A DNA stretch of 64,000 nt, taken from assembly GCA_947683425.1 (NCBI GenBank), contig CANTUQ010000346.1, positions 1-64,000 of the forward strand. The letters are read 5' to 3'. How positions within the stretch are numbered: position 1 is the first letter of the stretch; every line of letters begins with the position of its first letter. Made by a program: the position numbers and the translations under genes. Under the pieces are notes generated by a model that searched no databases, had not been told where the DNA came from, and saw only the letters and a program-made list of their open reading frames with translations. The DNA is from Excoecaria cochinchinensis. Lineage: Eukaryota > Streptophyta > Magnoliopsida > Malpighiales > Euphorbiaceae. This document shows, piece by piece, positions 11,301-24,100 of this stretch.

Positions 11301-14300
11301 GCCCTTGGAGCCGTACCACCAAGAAGAAGATCCGGGGAATCTCTACCATCAGGCTTCGAATCTGAGGTTGAGGTCTAGCCTCTCTTTTCAGTGGAAGTTG
11401 AGCTCGTCGGATCTGCTGCCCGTGACGTGAGTGATCGTTGACCCTGCCCCTTCTTATTGCTATCTGTGACGTCGAGTGCTAAAGTGAGATCCGCGGGCTG
11501 GCAGGTCCTTGGACGCTGGCCCTTATAGTCTAGTCTGCTCGGACCTCTACTAGGGCTAGAGCTAGCCGGAAAAAGAAAAGACTTAGCCAAAAAGAAGTAC
11601 ATAATAAGCAAATGCTCCACGCTCTACCTTCCGTCCTAGACGAAAGCATTACGAATGGCAGGGCTTTCTCGATCCGAGATTGCTAGACTCAGAGGATATA
11701 CGATACGATATATAAGTCTTGGTTAATTTCTAACTGCGGGAGATCCTTTGAAACTTGGCTATAAGAGATGTTTAAACTCGTTCTTTTCTGTTTTATTCTT
11801 AGTGACATAAGTTAAGGGTCAAATAAAGGTTCTCCCTTACATAACCCCTAGTGCAACTCCAGAGGCTTATGCAATTGGCTAAGGTGGAATAACTACTGCT
11901 TTTGGCTGGCTGTAAACTGACACTGGCTGGATGGAAACTACTACCCCCTATCCAATTGGAACAGGTACTCAATCCCAATCCCTATCGTGAAATAGTTTAC
12001 TCATGGGAAAACCACACTTTTCTTTCTTTATTCGGTTAGGTCAATCAGCCCCTAATCTGGTTAATCTCTTATGTGAAGTGGAGTCATCCGCCCCCTAACC
12101 TCCTTGTCTGATAATCGTTGGTAATCCCCGTGCCCTTTTTCTTCCCGAACCTAAGAGTGTCCTAATCCCATCATTTAGGGCGTGAATCAACTCCTGACAG
12201 TTTCATTCGAAAACTTTATCAAACCGCTTTTGAGTGGGATTTTCTTACCTCGTTAATTGAGTCATCCTTAACTTCAGCTGCTTCCTCCGGCTCTTCCACT
12301 GACTCGTCCACTTGAAACTGATTCACCTAGCAGCGGCTAGGCTTACAGCGCTTACGAGAGCAGCCTATGATCATTCCCTTTCTCTCAGGGCATGATCTTC
12401 CTTTTCTTTATATATGAGGGCACTTCCTTCCTGATTCAAGGAAAGCGGAAAAGATCCCAACAACGGTAAATTGAACAGCGGATAGGAGTTCTCATACTAA
12501 CTAAAGCACTGGTAAGACCACACCAACATCGCTTCCTGATTCAATTGCTAGTCTTTTCACAACCGATTCTGCGCTGCTCTCTTCTTCACTTCCTCACTCG
12601 GGGATAGCCTTTTCGATCTTGCAAGAAACGGCACCGGCACGAGGACATAGAAAAAAACCCTGTTTTTTGTGGGTAAACAAAGAGCTCTTGACCTCTGCTT
12701 ATTAGATTGGCAGAGAAAGCCACCCCTTTCTACCGCTAAAGCTCCCTACCCTACTTTAAAACCTCTGTTTCTTCCTTAGTTGGATCCGCCCTTTTCCTTA
12801 GTATGTCGAGGGTGGGAATGAGTCCTTTAGCTCTATCGACTGGAAGTGGATAATCAGCCTTTTCCTGCAATGCTTGATCTCCATCTAATTGATATTGACT
12901 TTCATCTTTTACATTCTATACAGGCAGGCACAGGATCTATCGTCGGATACCAAGACTGCCAATCATCTATTCTTTGACTTGGTGGGACGTGGTATGATTT
13001 TCTTCCCTTGATGAAGGCTTGGAAGCCGGTAAGCACATTCAATCGCTAAAACCGAAATGGTTGGTGCTAGACCAGAATCCACATTCACTGGGAGCAATTG
13101 CATCACCGGAAAGAGGAATTCGAGAAAGGCATATGTCCCAAGGTAGGGTAGGATCTTTTATCATACAGGTTGGAAAAGGACAGAATGAATCTTTCGAATC
13201 CTAGTATGCAATTGAAGTGAAAATGAAAGTCTCTGATGTCCGAGCTTGCACCCTTACTCTCAGTCTCAAACAAAAGAAGGATAATAGGATTAGGGAGGGA
13301 CTTAGTCCCCGGTTCTATTACCATTGCCTCTATCCCCTATGTCCGAACGAGGGGCTGGCTCTCTTTCCTAGCGGTATACCAGGTTTGGAACCCACTGCTC
13401 AACTCGCTACTCAATTAGATGTCAGTGCTAGAAGCGAAAGTCCAGGGATTGGATCTACAGCAGGTTCATCTTGAGGAAGTACGGTACGTCTAAGGTTAAG
13501 GTCTGAAGCCGATGTTCATTGGCCTTCCGCGCCTATGATTCCTTGAATTCCTCGCCAATTTGAGGTCAAGCGGCTTAACTCTTTTTCTCTTTCCTTTTGT
13601 GCCTTTAGCTGCGAACTACACTGTATGGTGGGTCTGTCCTTCCACCTGATACCATTCATTTCTGCTTGATTGCTAGCCTCTGGGGAACTCGGATCCATAC
13701 TCAATGAGATAGATGTAGCTTCAAATTTCCTAGATCTAGATGTGGAAGTGAAGTACTACTTTCGGAGTTTCGATATCCTTTCTCCTCCTTCGAGACCATT
13801 CTCTTCAGTCAGGGCGGGATTCTTCATCTCTTTTTCAAATCCCTATCTTCGGCGATGCTTGCTTAATCCCTCCCTCTATTTCGTTTTTTCTCGTATTTGG
13901 TCATTTCCTGCTTTCATGAGATCTCTAAAAATCTCTTCTTCTTTTTTAGACTTTATGTTAACCGGATTCTCTTCCCTCTTTCGTAGGGTATACTTGACCT
14001 GCTTGCATTCATTCCTTCTCGTTCCGCTCCGTTGCCTATTGGGAAAGCGGTCTTGGGACAGCGGCCTAGCGGCCCCTTTTCATCATCAAGACGGCTGGTC
14101 CAAATCCATTTCTTCTCTTCCTCTTTCTTTGCCTTCAACTGCTGATGCGTCTCTTGCTGGTTGAGATTGAGATGCCCTTCTTCTTTCTTTCATTTCTCGT
14201 CCATTCAGCCTTCCCTTTCGTTTCGATGCGAACCTTTGAAATGGAGCTGCTACGCTTCCTTACCACATCCCTGATTCGGACATGAACCCTCAAAGACTGA

Positions 14301-16318
14301 CTTTCCATTGCTGTTCTCTCTTGGTCCATGCAGCGAGAAAGCATGGAGAGCAAACAGGATCGATCGAACAAGGTCGCTTTCGATAAGGCAAGGTCTCGAT
14401 CACGATCTGGATCTGAATCTGCTGGGGCATATTTCGATGAAAGGAAGGGTTTTGATCCGTGCGCCGACTCTCGTGTTGCGAGGTTCGTCTTTCATCTTTC
14501 GAAATTCAGTTTCGATTGGCTTTGTGTGGAGCATGTAAGTGTCAGTGTTCCGCCTTAAGCTCGCCTGTGACTGTCCTACTCTTCCAAGTCAGTTTCGAAT
14601 CTTGACCCTAGTTTATGTTACAGCTGGATCGGTTGGTTCGTGCGGAACAAAGACCTACTTTGGGGAGAAATCCTTTTCAGAAGTTTTTTAGCCAATCGAT
14701 CGGTGCCTTCATAGGAGCTAGCTGCATTAAATTGCCGCCGAGATCTCGGTATTGCAAGCAACCTGCCATAAGAGCATTGAGACTATCACAGGCTAGCAAA
14801 AAGAAGTCGAACCTCGTGCTTTCAATCCTAGTAAATAGTGACTCCGATCGCTCGCAAACTTATGGCTTCGCCGCCCTCCCCGCTAGCCTTTTTTCGATGT
14901 GGTTTTGTCCCCTCGAAGAGTGACCGGGTTGGCTCAGGTTCGTCCATCGGTAGTTTCCGGGATTGTTTCAGCTTCAGATTGCGGGTGATAAGTAATGTTA
15001 TGAGGGTACCACGACTTAAGCGCTAGGTCTGGCCTAGTCTACTTGAAAGAAAGGTTGGAGGAACTCTTGTCCCAGTTCCTCCATTCCTAGAAGAGTCTTC
15101 TGCTTGTGAATCTAAAGAAGAGCTTATCTCTTAAAGATAATAAAGCAAGTTGGATAAAGCTGTACAACCTTCCCCTCAGTATATGGAGTGTCCCCTTTTT
15201 AAATGACGGAAGAATCAGACTTATCAATTAATTATTTTAATGACATAATTAAGAAAGTAGCCGGGCCGAATACAAAAAATATGTTTTGAGTTTTAGCAAA
15301 ACTAAGGGTCTCCTAGCAAACCAGTCGTTCATCTCGCTTGGGTTGGTGAAAAAGTAAGAAGCCTTTTTCTCAGGGTTATGACCTGTAAGGCCTCGCTCAC
15401 TCAGTTGCTGACTTCTATTCTACATACACCCTGCCCTTGTTGCGCCCTCTAGGGCTTGCCTAGCCGTCTCATCCACCGGTGAGTTGACACCTCACTTAGA
15501 CCCGTTCGTTGGTAGAGCGAACAAAGAGCGCTTGAGGCGAAATTCCTAGCCGTTGCCTTTCCAGTTGGCTGAGAATTAGTCTAGTTCTGACTTTCTGGGA
15601 CTCATTCGGTCCAGGTTGCTTGCAATAGCTTCCAGAAGCATCTTTTGATTTGATTAAGGCAAAGCTCTAGTTGTGTTCTTTCCGACTGGCAAGGTTGGCT
15701 GCTCCTTTTGGTTCTTTCTCTGCGGTCCTTATCTATTTACGTATCTCAGAAGCATGATGTAGTCTTAGTAGCAGTAGGATTACCGGATTCCCTTGCTTTA
15801 TGTCTTTCTTTCTTACTTTCCTGCTTTCAGTTACGGATTGAACCTATTTGCCCATTTCCTTCCTCCCTTTCCTTTGCTCCTTCTCTGTGACAGCCTTTTC
15901 TTAAGCCTATTCGAAAGAAAAAGCAGCTGACGATGGGAATTCGTGTAGAGCAGATAGATTCTTCTTAAGCCCGAGAGGCCTTCATGAACCATAGCAAATG
16001 AGGCAAATCCACCTCCAGAGCAGAAGGAGTTGGCAGCAGTCTCTCACCGAACTCGTGGTATGGGAAGGCGGATCAACTAACGGAAGTAAACCCGCCCATA
16101 TACTCTTGAGTTAGACCTCCGGACAAAGCAAATCTCTAAATGGCGCCGACATCCTAAACTAAAAGACCGGGTATCCATAGGGTGAAAACAAATCTAACCA
16201 AGCCGGAAGGCTAGCTAGTCTAATGCTAGGAGATTCGATTCATCAGTGAAAATAGACCGAACAGTAAGCCATTTACCCGATGCCTTTGGTCGAACCAACA
16301 AGACGGAAGCTTGTGCCT

Positions 16319-16353
16319 ATTCTTTTAATTTTATTAAGTGAAATTAAAAGAAT
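16319..16353. repeat. 13-bp perfect hairpin
   Basis: ATTCTTTTAATTT at 16319-16331 pairs exactly with 16341-16353 around a 9-nt loop. No recognised gene lies nearby. Confidence 0.85.
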
Positions 16354-17672
16354 GCTAGCCGACTTTAGCTCTGAACCAGTCCTCGCTAATCGTCCACTCT
16401 ACCGCACCCGAGAGGTGATCGTTAATAAATGAAAAAGAGTGTTTAACACTTTCTGAGTGCCCCTTTGTTCCAATATCCCTGACATAAGTTCAACCTATAC
16501 TCGCGGATCACAAAGCCATTATTTAAAAACGACACCTACCAATTCCGAGTGCACCCATTCCTATGGAGAAAGGAAGCGAACCCTTGCGGGAAGGTCTCCC
16601 GTCAGACAGACTGGTATTCTACTCCTTGCTATCTCACTACCCGGCTATTCCTGTAAGTGCTTAACCCCGACACACGAAACCGTCCATTTAGCTAGCAATC
16701 TGCTATATCCGAAGATGAAGCGCCCACTTGAACCCGGGGCAAAGACGACTTGACTTTCTCCAGGTTAGCTCAAAGGGAAGCAAGCTAGGACTGGAAGAAG
16801 CTTCAAGTGGTGAGAAACTTAGCTCTCTGGCTAGGCTCTTCCCAACCTTCGCTCGAGAACCTGGCGGTTCACGACAAGCCGCTTTAGCCCTTAGAAAGTT
16901 CCATCTGTGTTGACGGTCTTGACCTTCTGCCCAGTGAACTAATCTTCTCCCACCTCTTTCTTGTCCACTCTTACTTAGCCCGCGTCGCGAGGAGGTTGGC
17001 CGACAGTTCTCTGACAAGACGTCTCGATCGGGTCTCCCTGAATCTAGGCACAAGGTAAGAAAAGAAGTAGACAAACAGTAGTTTAGCCAGCCTGATAGGA
17101 GCTGGAAGGCGTAGGCTCACATCTCGCTACTCTTTAATCAGTCTAGGTACGGCTTGTTCAGTTCACTGGGAAGGAGCTTCGAGCAGCACGTCCTAGCCTG
17201 GGAAAGAATCTCGTGTCGTTGTTTTCTGCCTTCATTTGAGGCAGAAAGAGGCAATGTATCGCAACTTCGGTGACTTTTCGGGCAAGCATGAGGCATTTTC
17301 CCATATGATGGTCCGATACAAAACCTCGCGGCATCCTTATTAATGAAGGATCAAACTTCCCTTATGTTATATCATAACCCGCTGCAGGGGGACGTTCGAG
17401 CATTGATGCGAAACGTTAGACTGAGGAGGTACATTGGCCAGGTCATCCATCTGGTCAACGAAGACAGATCGGTGCGGTTGGAAGGTTGGGCCTACCGCTT
17501 ATCATTTCTCAGAACCACAGCACAGCGGTCTACCGCTGACTGACTTTCTTTCCATAGGAGATCTGCTTGCTTCCCAATACAAGTGGCGAATGCGTGCACC
17601 TCTTTCAGAGCCTCTTTGAAAGCGGCCCTAATAGTCAGTTGGGATGAAACAATCTCTTTCAGATCCTTTTCT

Positions 17673-17893
17673 TCAGTGGATGAATCGATTTATGAATAAG
17701 CACTCGCTCTTCTTCTCCTGAACTACCTTCATATGAACGAACTGAGAGTCATCCTGAAGGACATCCACTGATATATCTTTGCTCTTCCACAGGACCCAAA
17801 TCCCACCAGAAGAACCTTGAGGTTTCAACCGATGCGATGACGGTTTTAACCACTTTCTCGGCCTTCTCACCACTGACCCTAGTTTCAAAAAGA
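17673..17893 (-). pseudogene. LINE (L1-type) endonuclease remnant
   Basis: On the minus strand, FETRVSGEKAEKVVK in one frame and PQGSSGGIWVLWKSKD followed by DDSQFVHMKV in the next match the endonuclease/exonuclease/phosphatase domain of plant LINEs (ETR block, then GxSGGIWxLW, then QFVHxKV). A frameshift separates the ETR block from the rest. The RT is absent. It is a nuclear-derived fragment, 43 bp from an oppositely oriented copia fragment. Confidence 0.75.
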
Positions 17894-17935
17894 AAAGCAC
17901 AACTCTCTCAGGTGAATTAAGTCCATTCTTACACC

Positions 17936-18160
17936 ATGAAACCTCGGCGGCGATTCCAAACTAGAATCTTCCACACAATAAGGAAAAGACTATACCACCC
18001 ATGTTGCAGTGGGGCTACCCATCATATGACGAGCAATCCGGCTGCATTTGTCTCATCTCTAAAAAAATTTTTTTGGTTGGACACCTTTGTGATGACCGCC
18101 AAAGCTATGCCATCTTTATTCCAACTTCCTCTGTCTTGTCAAGGATCTACACACGCATAA
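17936..18160 (+). pseudogene. Ty1/copia protease remnant
   Basis: The frame contains CCSGATHHMTSNPAAFVSS, which matches the copia aspartyl protease active site region (usual form W-I-x-DSGAT-x-HM). The catalytic Asp is replaced by Cys (CSGAT). Homology fades after FFWLDTFVMTAKA. Only the protease start is present. Confidence 0.7.
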
Positions 18161-21100
18161 TGTTATAGCGTTAGGGTGCCGCCCGTAGCCAACCCCTATA
18201 TGCTTTAGACCCTCATTTTCCTCTGATTTATTTGTGGCTTCTTCATAACAAAGAGCTTCCTGATCTTTGGCAACTTTGCGTATTAATAAATAAATGAAAG
18301 TAGATTTCCATTCTTATTCTATTTCTAGTTACCGCTCTTTCTGTGGGAACATACTTTTTGCGATTCGTAGCATCTGAGATGAGAAGGTAGACCTTGGTCC
18401 TCTTATTCAAAAGGAATGGAGAGACATATTCCAATTTACCGGGCTTTTTCACTCCTCAATCATTGTAGTGGGAATACCCGGTATGAGTAGTCAGGACTTT
18501 TCGGGTATTTACTCTATGGGATGTCGGGTCGTCGCCGGGTCTTTCGAGATGCGAAGAATAGCGGAGAAAAAAGGTCGTCCCTTTACTCTATTCCTGACGG
18601 TAGGACGGATACTTAACTAGTGGGAGGCCTTACGAGGGCTAATCTACTACTTGACTCACGAGTTGCTCAATGAATCTGTTGATTCGGAATCACGGGATCG
18701 GTAGATGTCACAGAACTTGATTAGTTAGAAAATGATTATGCTATCGTTCCTGCTGGCTATCGAGAATAAAAAATATGAAAAATAGAAGTGCCGGTCAGCT
18801 AGTTATGTAACATTGGTATAATAGATTTGGGATAACTTCATATAAGGAAATTCTCTCCCCGGATCGCCTTAGTTCCAGACTTTCAAATTCTTCATAACTC
18901 GTTAGAGCATGGAATGCTGCACTGGAGGAATATGACCTTAGTGCACAGAGTTTGCTAGATCGTCAATAAGCTGTGGTCTTGTAGAGATTGTCGGAGATAA
19001 ATGGTAAGAAGGAAGTGGCAGCAGTGCAAGAATACGCTAAAAAGCTGTTTGCAAGTATTCGTAGCCCGAGCGGGGGAAGAAAGCCAAAAACTCTGGAATT
19101 AAAGGCCAAGGAGATGGGAAGAAGGACTGCGCCCCAGGTAAGAGGGGTGAGTCTAGAACAACAAATTCAATAGAGGCATCGCGAGATGAGACTTCAAGCT
19201 ATAGAAGAAATTAAACTTAAGAAGGAGTATACATGGTCGCTGCATCTGAAATCATTCGTTCACCCGTGGAGTATTAGACTTGTTCTGCTGCAATAAAAAA
19301 GAAAAAAGTATAAGAAAGAAGTCTTTCAATCATTCGGCCGATTTCTTATCCTTCATTTGAAGTAAGCTGAACTTCAAGTTAAGTATAAAGTAAAGCAAAG
19401 GGGCCCGCTTACCCACTCCCCTTTCCCCTCATTGCTAGGGGCCTCGTCCTCTTCCTTTTACTCTTTCAAGTGGGTTGAACTCTTTCTAAGGCAAAAGGTG
19501 AGAGCAGACAGATCTTCTATTTAACTTAACATAAAGCTAGGAATGCTTACCTGACTCTCGGGCTTTATTGCCCATTTGAAGTTGATGATTTCCGAGCATT
19601 GCGCTTAAGGTTTTTCTCAATCCATCTTCACTATCTTCCCTTCAGGCTGACTTCATTGAATGCTTCAAAGCGGAGTTGAATTGGCGCTTAATAGCCTATA
19701 GCAGAGTTGAATTACGCCCTTCCCTCTAGGCTAACTGAACTCCCTTTATCGAGGGAGAGAAGAAAGATATGACTGACAGCCAAAGCGTAATGCTTCTTTC
19801 ATACTGGGATTTCTCCTGCGAATAAGGAATGAGATGAGAGCAAGTACCAATCCAATCAATCTATTCTCTTTCCCAACCCCGAGTCTATTTGGAGTCATAG
19901 TTCGATCCACAACCACAAGCCAAGCTGACTTAGAGGCACAGCTGAATGCGCACTTCCTTCCTGGCTTATTGAATTGAATACTGAAAAGCACAGGTACAGT
20001 TGAACAAAGCTATTCAAGGCTTTCCCTCTCGGATTTAGTGCACACTGACTTCCTGGGAAAGAGATAGCCCTATAACCTGGTTTTCAGCAGATCTAGAATC
20101 TCCTGCCCCTCTTTCAACAAACTTGCTTGCTATCCCAGCGCGTCTATCCGTGGTCGCTGCCACTATAACGCTTGCCCACCTGAGAGATAGCGGTATTCGG
20201 TTTTCTGTAGTGATCGCTGTCACCATACTCGCCTAGCTAATCCGAGATTGGCATCTAGGAGCAGTGCTGCCATAAGAGAGTGCTGCAAAGACGCCCTCTC
20301 TCACGGAACACTTCCAAATTCGTTTTACACGATCATCAGAAGGTGACGATGAAAGAGGCCCACGAGCCCCACCGTATCAAGGCGTACATCCGTGTGATCG
20401 AGACTATACGATACCGCTGAAAGCAGAAACCGTAACTTTTTCAAAGCCTTGCTTCGCCATCAGGCTAGACGAAGAACAGACTCCCTAAAGTGAACTAAGG
20501 ATAACACCCCGCTAATGCTAGCTGCTTTTGTGGAAAAAGAAATGTCCCTTACTTTGTTAACTGACGTAAGGAGAGCACCTTTAGTACGCCATTGGCTTTA
20601 CTAGTAGGCTAAGGTAGTGTATCGAGGGGCTCTAAGCGATCAAGGAGCTTAATGCGTCTTTATGGCATAACCCGGAAAGACTTTTCTTAGTCTTTCTCCT
20701 ATTACTATCGCACCCTTTACGCTACCGCACAACTAACCGTTGCTTGGTTAGTCGGATCAATCTCACTCTCGAAGTTGGGAAGAATCAACTGAAAATGCGA
20801 GGGGTGCGAAGCACGAAGCATGACATTTTGTTTGAACGAATCATCGAAGGGAAAGGTCGACGAGACAGCAGAGGATTTTAAGTTACCTTGAGATGGGGAG
20901 ATGGTTTGACCGCTTATATTTATACACGTGTCACTGTCAGATCGAAAATCTATATCATCCTAAAAAAAAATGCGGAGGAAGAAAAAAAGCCCTCGTTAGG
21001 CCGAAAAGGGAAAGGCGCTAGGGCAAGCTCTTTAAACCATGGGGAAGGCTCATCGAAGGCCTAGGGCATTATCTGACTCAAATCAAAAGGGCTCGAGAAG

Positions 21101-24100
21101 GCTTGGGCAGGAAAACAAGAGTTAGCAGGGGTCTCCGCTATCACCAATGTCCAAGAGGAGGTTTAATGCATCGTATAATAAGATGGCAATGCTAGGAAGA
21201 TCGGCATTTACTATTTCTAGAGCATCTAGAGCAACTGTCGAATCTCGTGCAGGGGATGGGAAATTTTCTCTTTGCATGAGTAGGCTGTTTGCAAGAACAG
21301 GTTTCACATGAATCGGCTTTCTCTGTCTCCTTCGGGTGTCGAACTCATCTCGGGCTACTAAAGAATGGTAAGAAGGTAGCTAGCAGCTTCCATAGCTGTC
21401 TGGGATAGGCCACAAAGGGAAGCAGAAGGGGATTCATGGACAGATGGAGCTGTTCGGGAGTCAATAGACTGTTCGGAAGTAACTGATCCCGCATTAGCAT
21501 TAGTAAGGGAAGGGAAGGATATCTCATATATTAAGCCGAAGGCGGTCAAGCAAGAGATCTAGGAAGAAGGATATATCACATATAATAAGAAGATAAGTGA
21601 AAGCTGATAAGTAAGCTCTCTTTATTTAGAGATAGAGGTCCACTTATACGCTATCTTTATTCTCATTATACTCGAACGTTACGTGCCAAGCGCGCAGGCA
21701 AGTCAGCTAGCGCACGAATGTACTAAATATTCGATGTCCTTCGGAGCTATAGGTGTCAATACCTACTAGCTAGGGTTTCGAGCATCATGCGACAGAAAAA
21801 TACAGTACAGTAGTAATTGGGTCGCCTCAAATACCATAGGAATTCATTCTTGATCTTTGGCTTTGGTGCCAGTTCCGAAAGCGGGGTACGATCTACCCTA
21901 GTTAATCTATTGAATGAGATCCTGGCTGGGAAGTATGAGTCAATCGGATGCAGGGAAGCCCAGGTTGGTAAGAAAGAACTGATTATTTTCTATTTAAGTA
22001 TAGCTTTTTTTTCTATTTTGGTTGTCAAAGCGTAGGTCCCTCGCTCGGAATCAATGCTTATAGCAAGACGATGGAATACACTTACCTCTGCCCCTAAACT
22101 ACTATCTTTTCTTTATCCTATATTGCTGGTTTCAACCTACCCTCTTTTTTATAAGGCAACTTGATGGGACTTGCACTGAAGAGAAGTAAACTTCCTACAA
22201 TGAAACTCCCACTGACTGGGCAAGATACAATCTTATATCAGCACGAGCAGTAAGAGTCACTTTCTATGGGTAAGGCTCTAGTTTCACATTCTGTTAATGT
22301 AAAGTATTCCCTCTGTATAACCCTAACCTGTAGTCTCAAACTCTGTTAAGTGCCTCTATGGGATTGGGTTCAAGCCCTAATGGAAAACCAATCTATCAAT
22401 TAGCCCATCAGATCGTTAGAAGGATAGGGGAATAGTGCTTACGCTCGGGAGCTCGTTAGGAAGGGATTTTATGGCCGAAAGGGCATTTTTTTTTTTATGG
22501 CTGACCTGAACCGACATCGAAATAAACTTCTTCCACTAGCAGGGCTTATCCGTATTCAACTGCTGATGCTGCGGGCTTAAGCTTCAAAGGTAGAGCTGGC
22601 TTAAAATAAATTAAGGAAAAGACTGAAAAAAGGTAAAGGTTTGAAAGACTCCTTTTTGTTTGCTCATTAAAAGGAAAATCTGTAAGTAGGGGATTTACCA
22701 CACCTGTTTTTTTTAAGCTTTAGGATCTGTAGGGTTAAACAGGCTTTTAGCACATCACAGGCTTGCTAAAACTACCTTTTTTAGTAAGTTTGATATGCCG
22801 GTGGGGAAAAAAAGGACTCAAACTATATGACACTCTCACTTCCTTAAGGAATCAAAGAGGATAGCTTGAAAACTGTATTGTTAGCTAGCCTGTGAACCTA
22901 CTTTTGACTGTGAGCCAATAAAGTTAGTATTATTAAATAATACAGAATATAGATGACATGACTATCAAGCCTGCTAACCAAGAGCAAAGGAGTCTTACCT
23001 TTATGTTGCTAGATAGGCTACCCTCACTGATGTATAGGCAGACTTCACTGGAGGATAGGTTACCTCCATTCCCATTGATCTAAGAGCATGAGATATTATA
23101 TATTATAGGTGGGGGTGAAGAGAAAAAGTACTTTCAAGCCGTTGGTTAGCTATTAGACAATTTTAATAAGCATAGCTTACCTTCTCTTCTGTCTTATTCT
23201 TAAGAAAGAGGAACTTCAATATGAGAGAGACCAATGGATCCCACTCACGAGGGAGCAGGCGAGCTGTCTTACTTGACCTTTCTTTCAATCGGCACTGATA
23301 GGACTCTAATCTAATCTATCTTTCCTTTACTTCAAAGTAGGCGGTAGGCAGAGCTTGGCTAATATATATAAATCATATCCGGCATAAGACAACTATATCA
23401 ACTCGATCTTGAATAAGACCAAGCAAGAAATAGGTTTAAGGAGAGCGGTCGATAGGCTTCCTGGGGTGCACCGCTCTAGCTAGCATCGATGCTGACCTGC
23501 CCTGCCTTTTCTATTATATGCAATTCTTGTTCCCAAAACGCGCTGCCCTTAATCCAGCCACAGGGATATTTTAGTAGTAGGAGAAGGGAAAAACAAAAAG
23601 TCAAGCGGAAGTATGAGTATCTTTCTTCGATTAGGAAGGAGCTATCTCATAGGAATGTTAAGAATGAAAGAGATTCAACTATAGCAAGTCAACTCACCTT
23701 TGCTTAAGACAATTTAAGGCAAGCTTGAGGCTGCCACTCCCTCACCTAGAAAAGCTAGCTACCCTACTCTATGGCTTCGAAAACTCGCTTAAAGAAATTT
23801 TCTCCTTTCTTTCTCATTCCCTTACATGCTTTCCTTCAAACTTTCATTCATTAAAAACCTTAGTTTTGGAGTGATTACCACCAAGTTTAGTACCGTTCCC
23901 ATACCTTTTGCGGAGCTAGTCCTATCTGCTTTGACAAAGCTTTCACTGATAGTCTTTCGAATCCTGGCATGGCAGTCCATTAGCAGTTCTCCTTCCAAGT
24001 ATACCACGCTATTCTTCGGATTTGATGCTTTCTTAATCTGAAAAGAAAGGAAGAAGAATCCACTCCACTAGCTTCGAATAAGAAAACCACCTTCTCCTCC

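Larger units (their letters stand above)
5140..17672. other. 12.5-kb gene-free stretch
   Basis: Frames here are short and overlap on both strands. The longest are 164 codons at 13670-14164 (+) and 120 codons at 8709-9071 (+), neither with a recognisable domain. The stretch includes the 24-bp repeat at 5322, the tandem at 7657, the palindrome at 8308 and the hairpin at 16319. No tRNA, rRNA or intron core was found. Confidence 0.55.

Noticed and set aside
13670..14164. 164-codon + strand frame
   Set aside because: Low-complexity Ser/Leu/Phe-rich composition, no domain, and overlapping frames on the opposite strand.
20271..20279. CATAAGAGA, identical to the dicot mitochondrial promoter core CRTAAGAGA
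   Set aside because: A 9-mer with one degenerate base is expected by chance in 64 kb on two strands, and no gene lies downstream.
22361..22385. T-arm-like GGGTTCAAGCCC
   Set aside because: No matching acceptor, D or anticodon arms could be placed around it, so it is not a tRNA.
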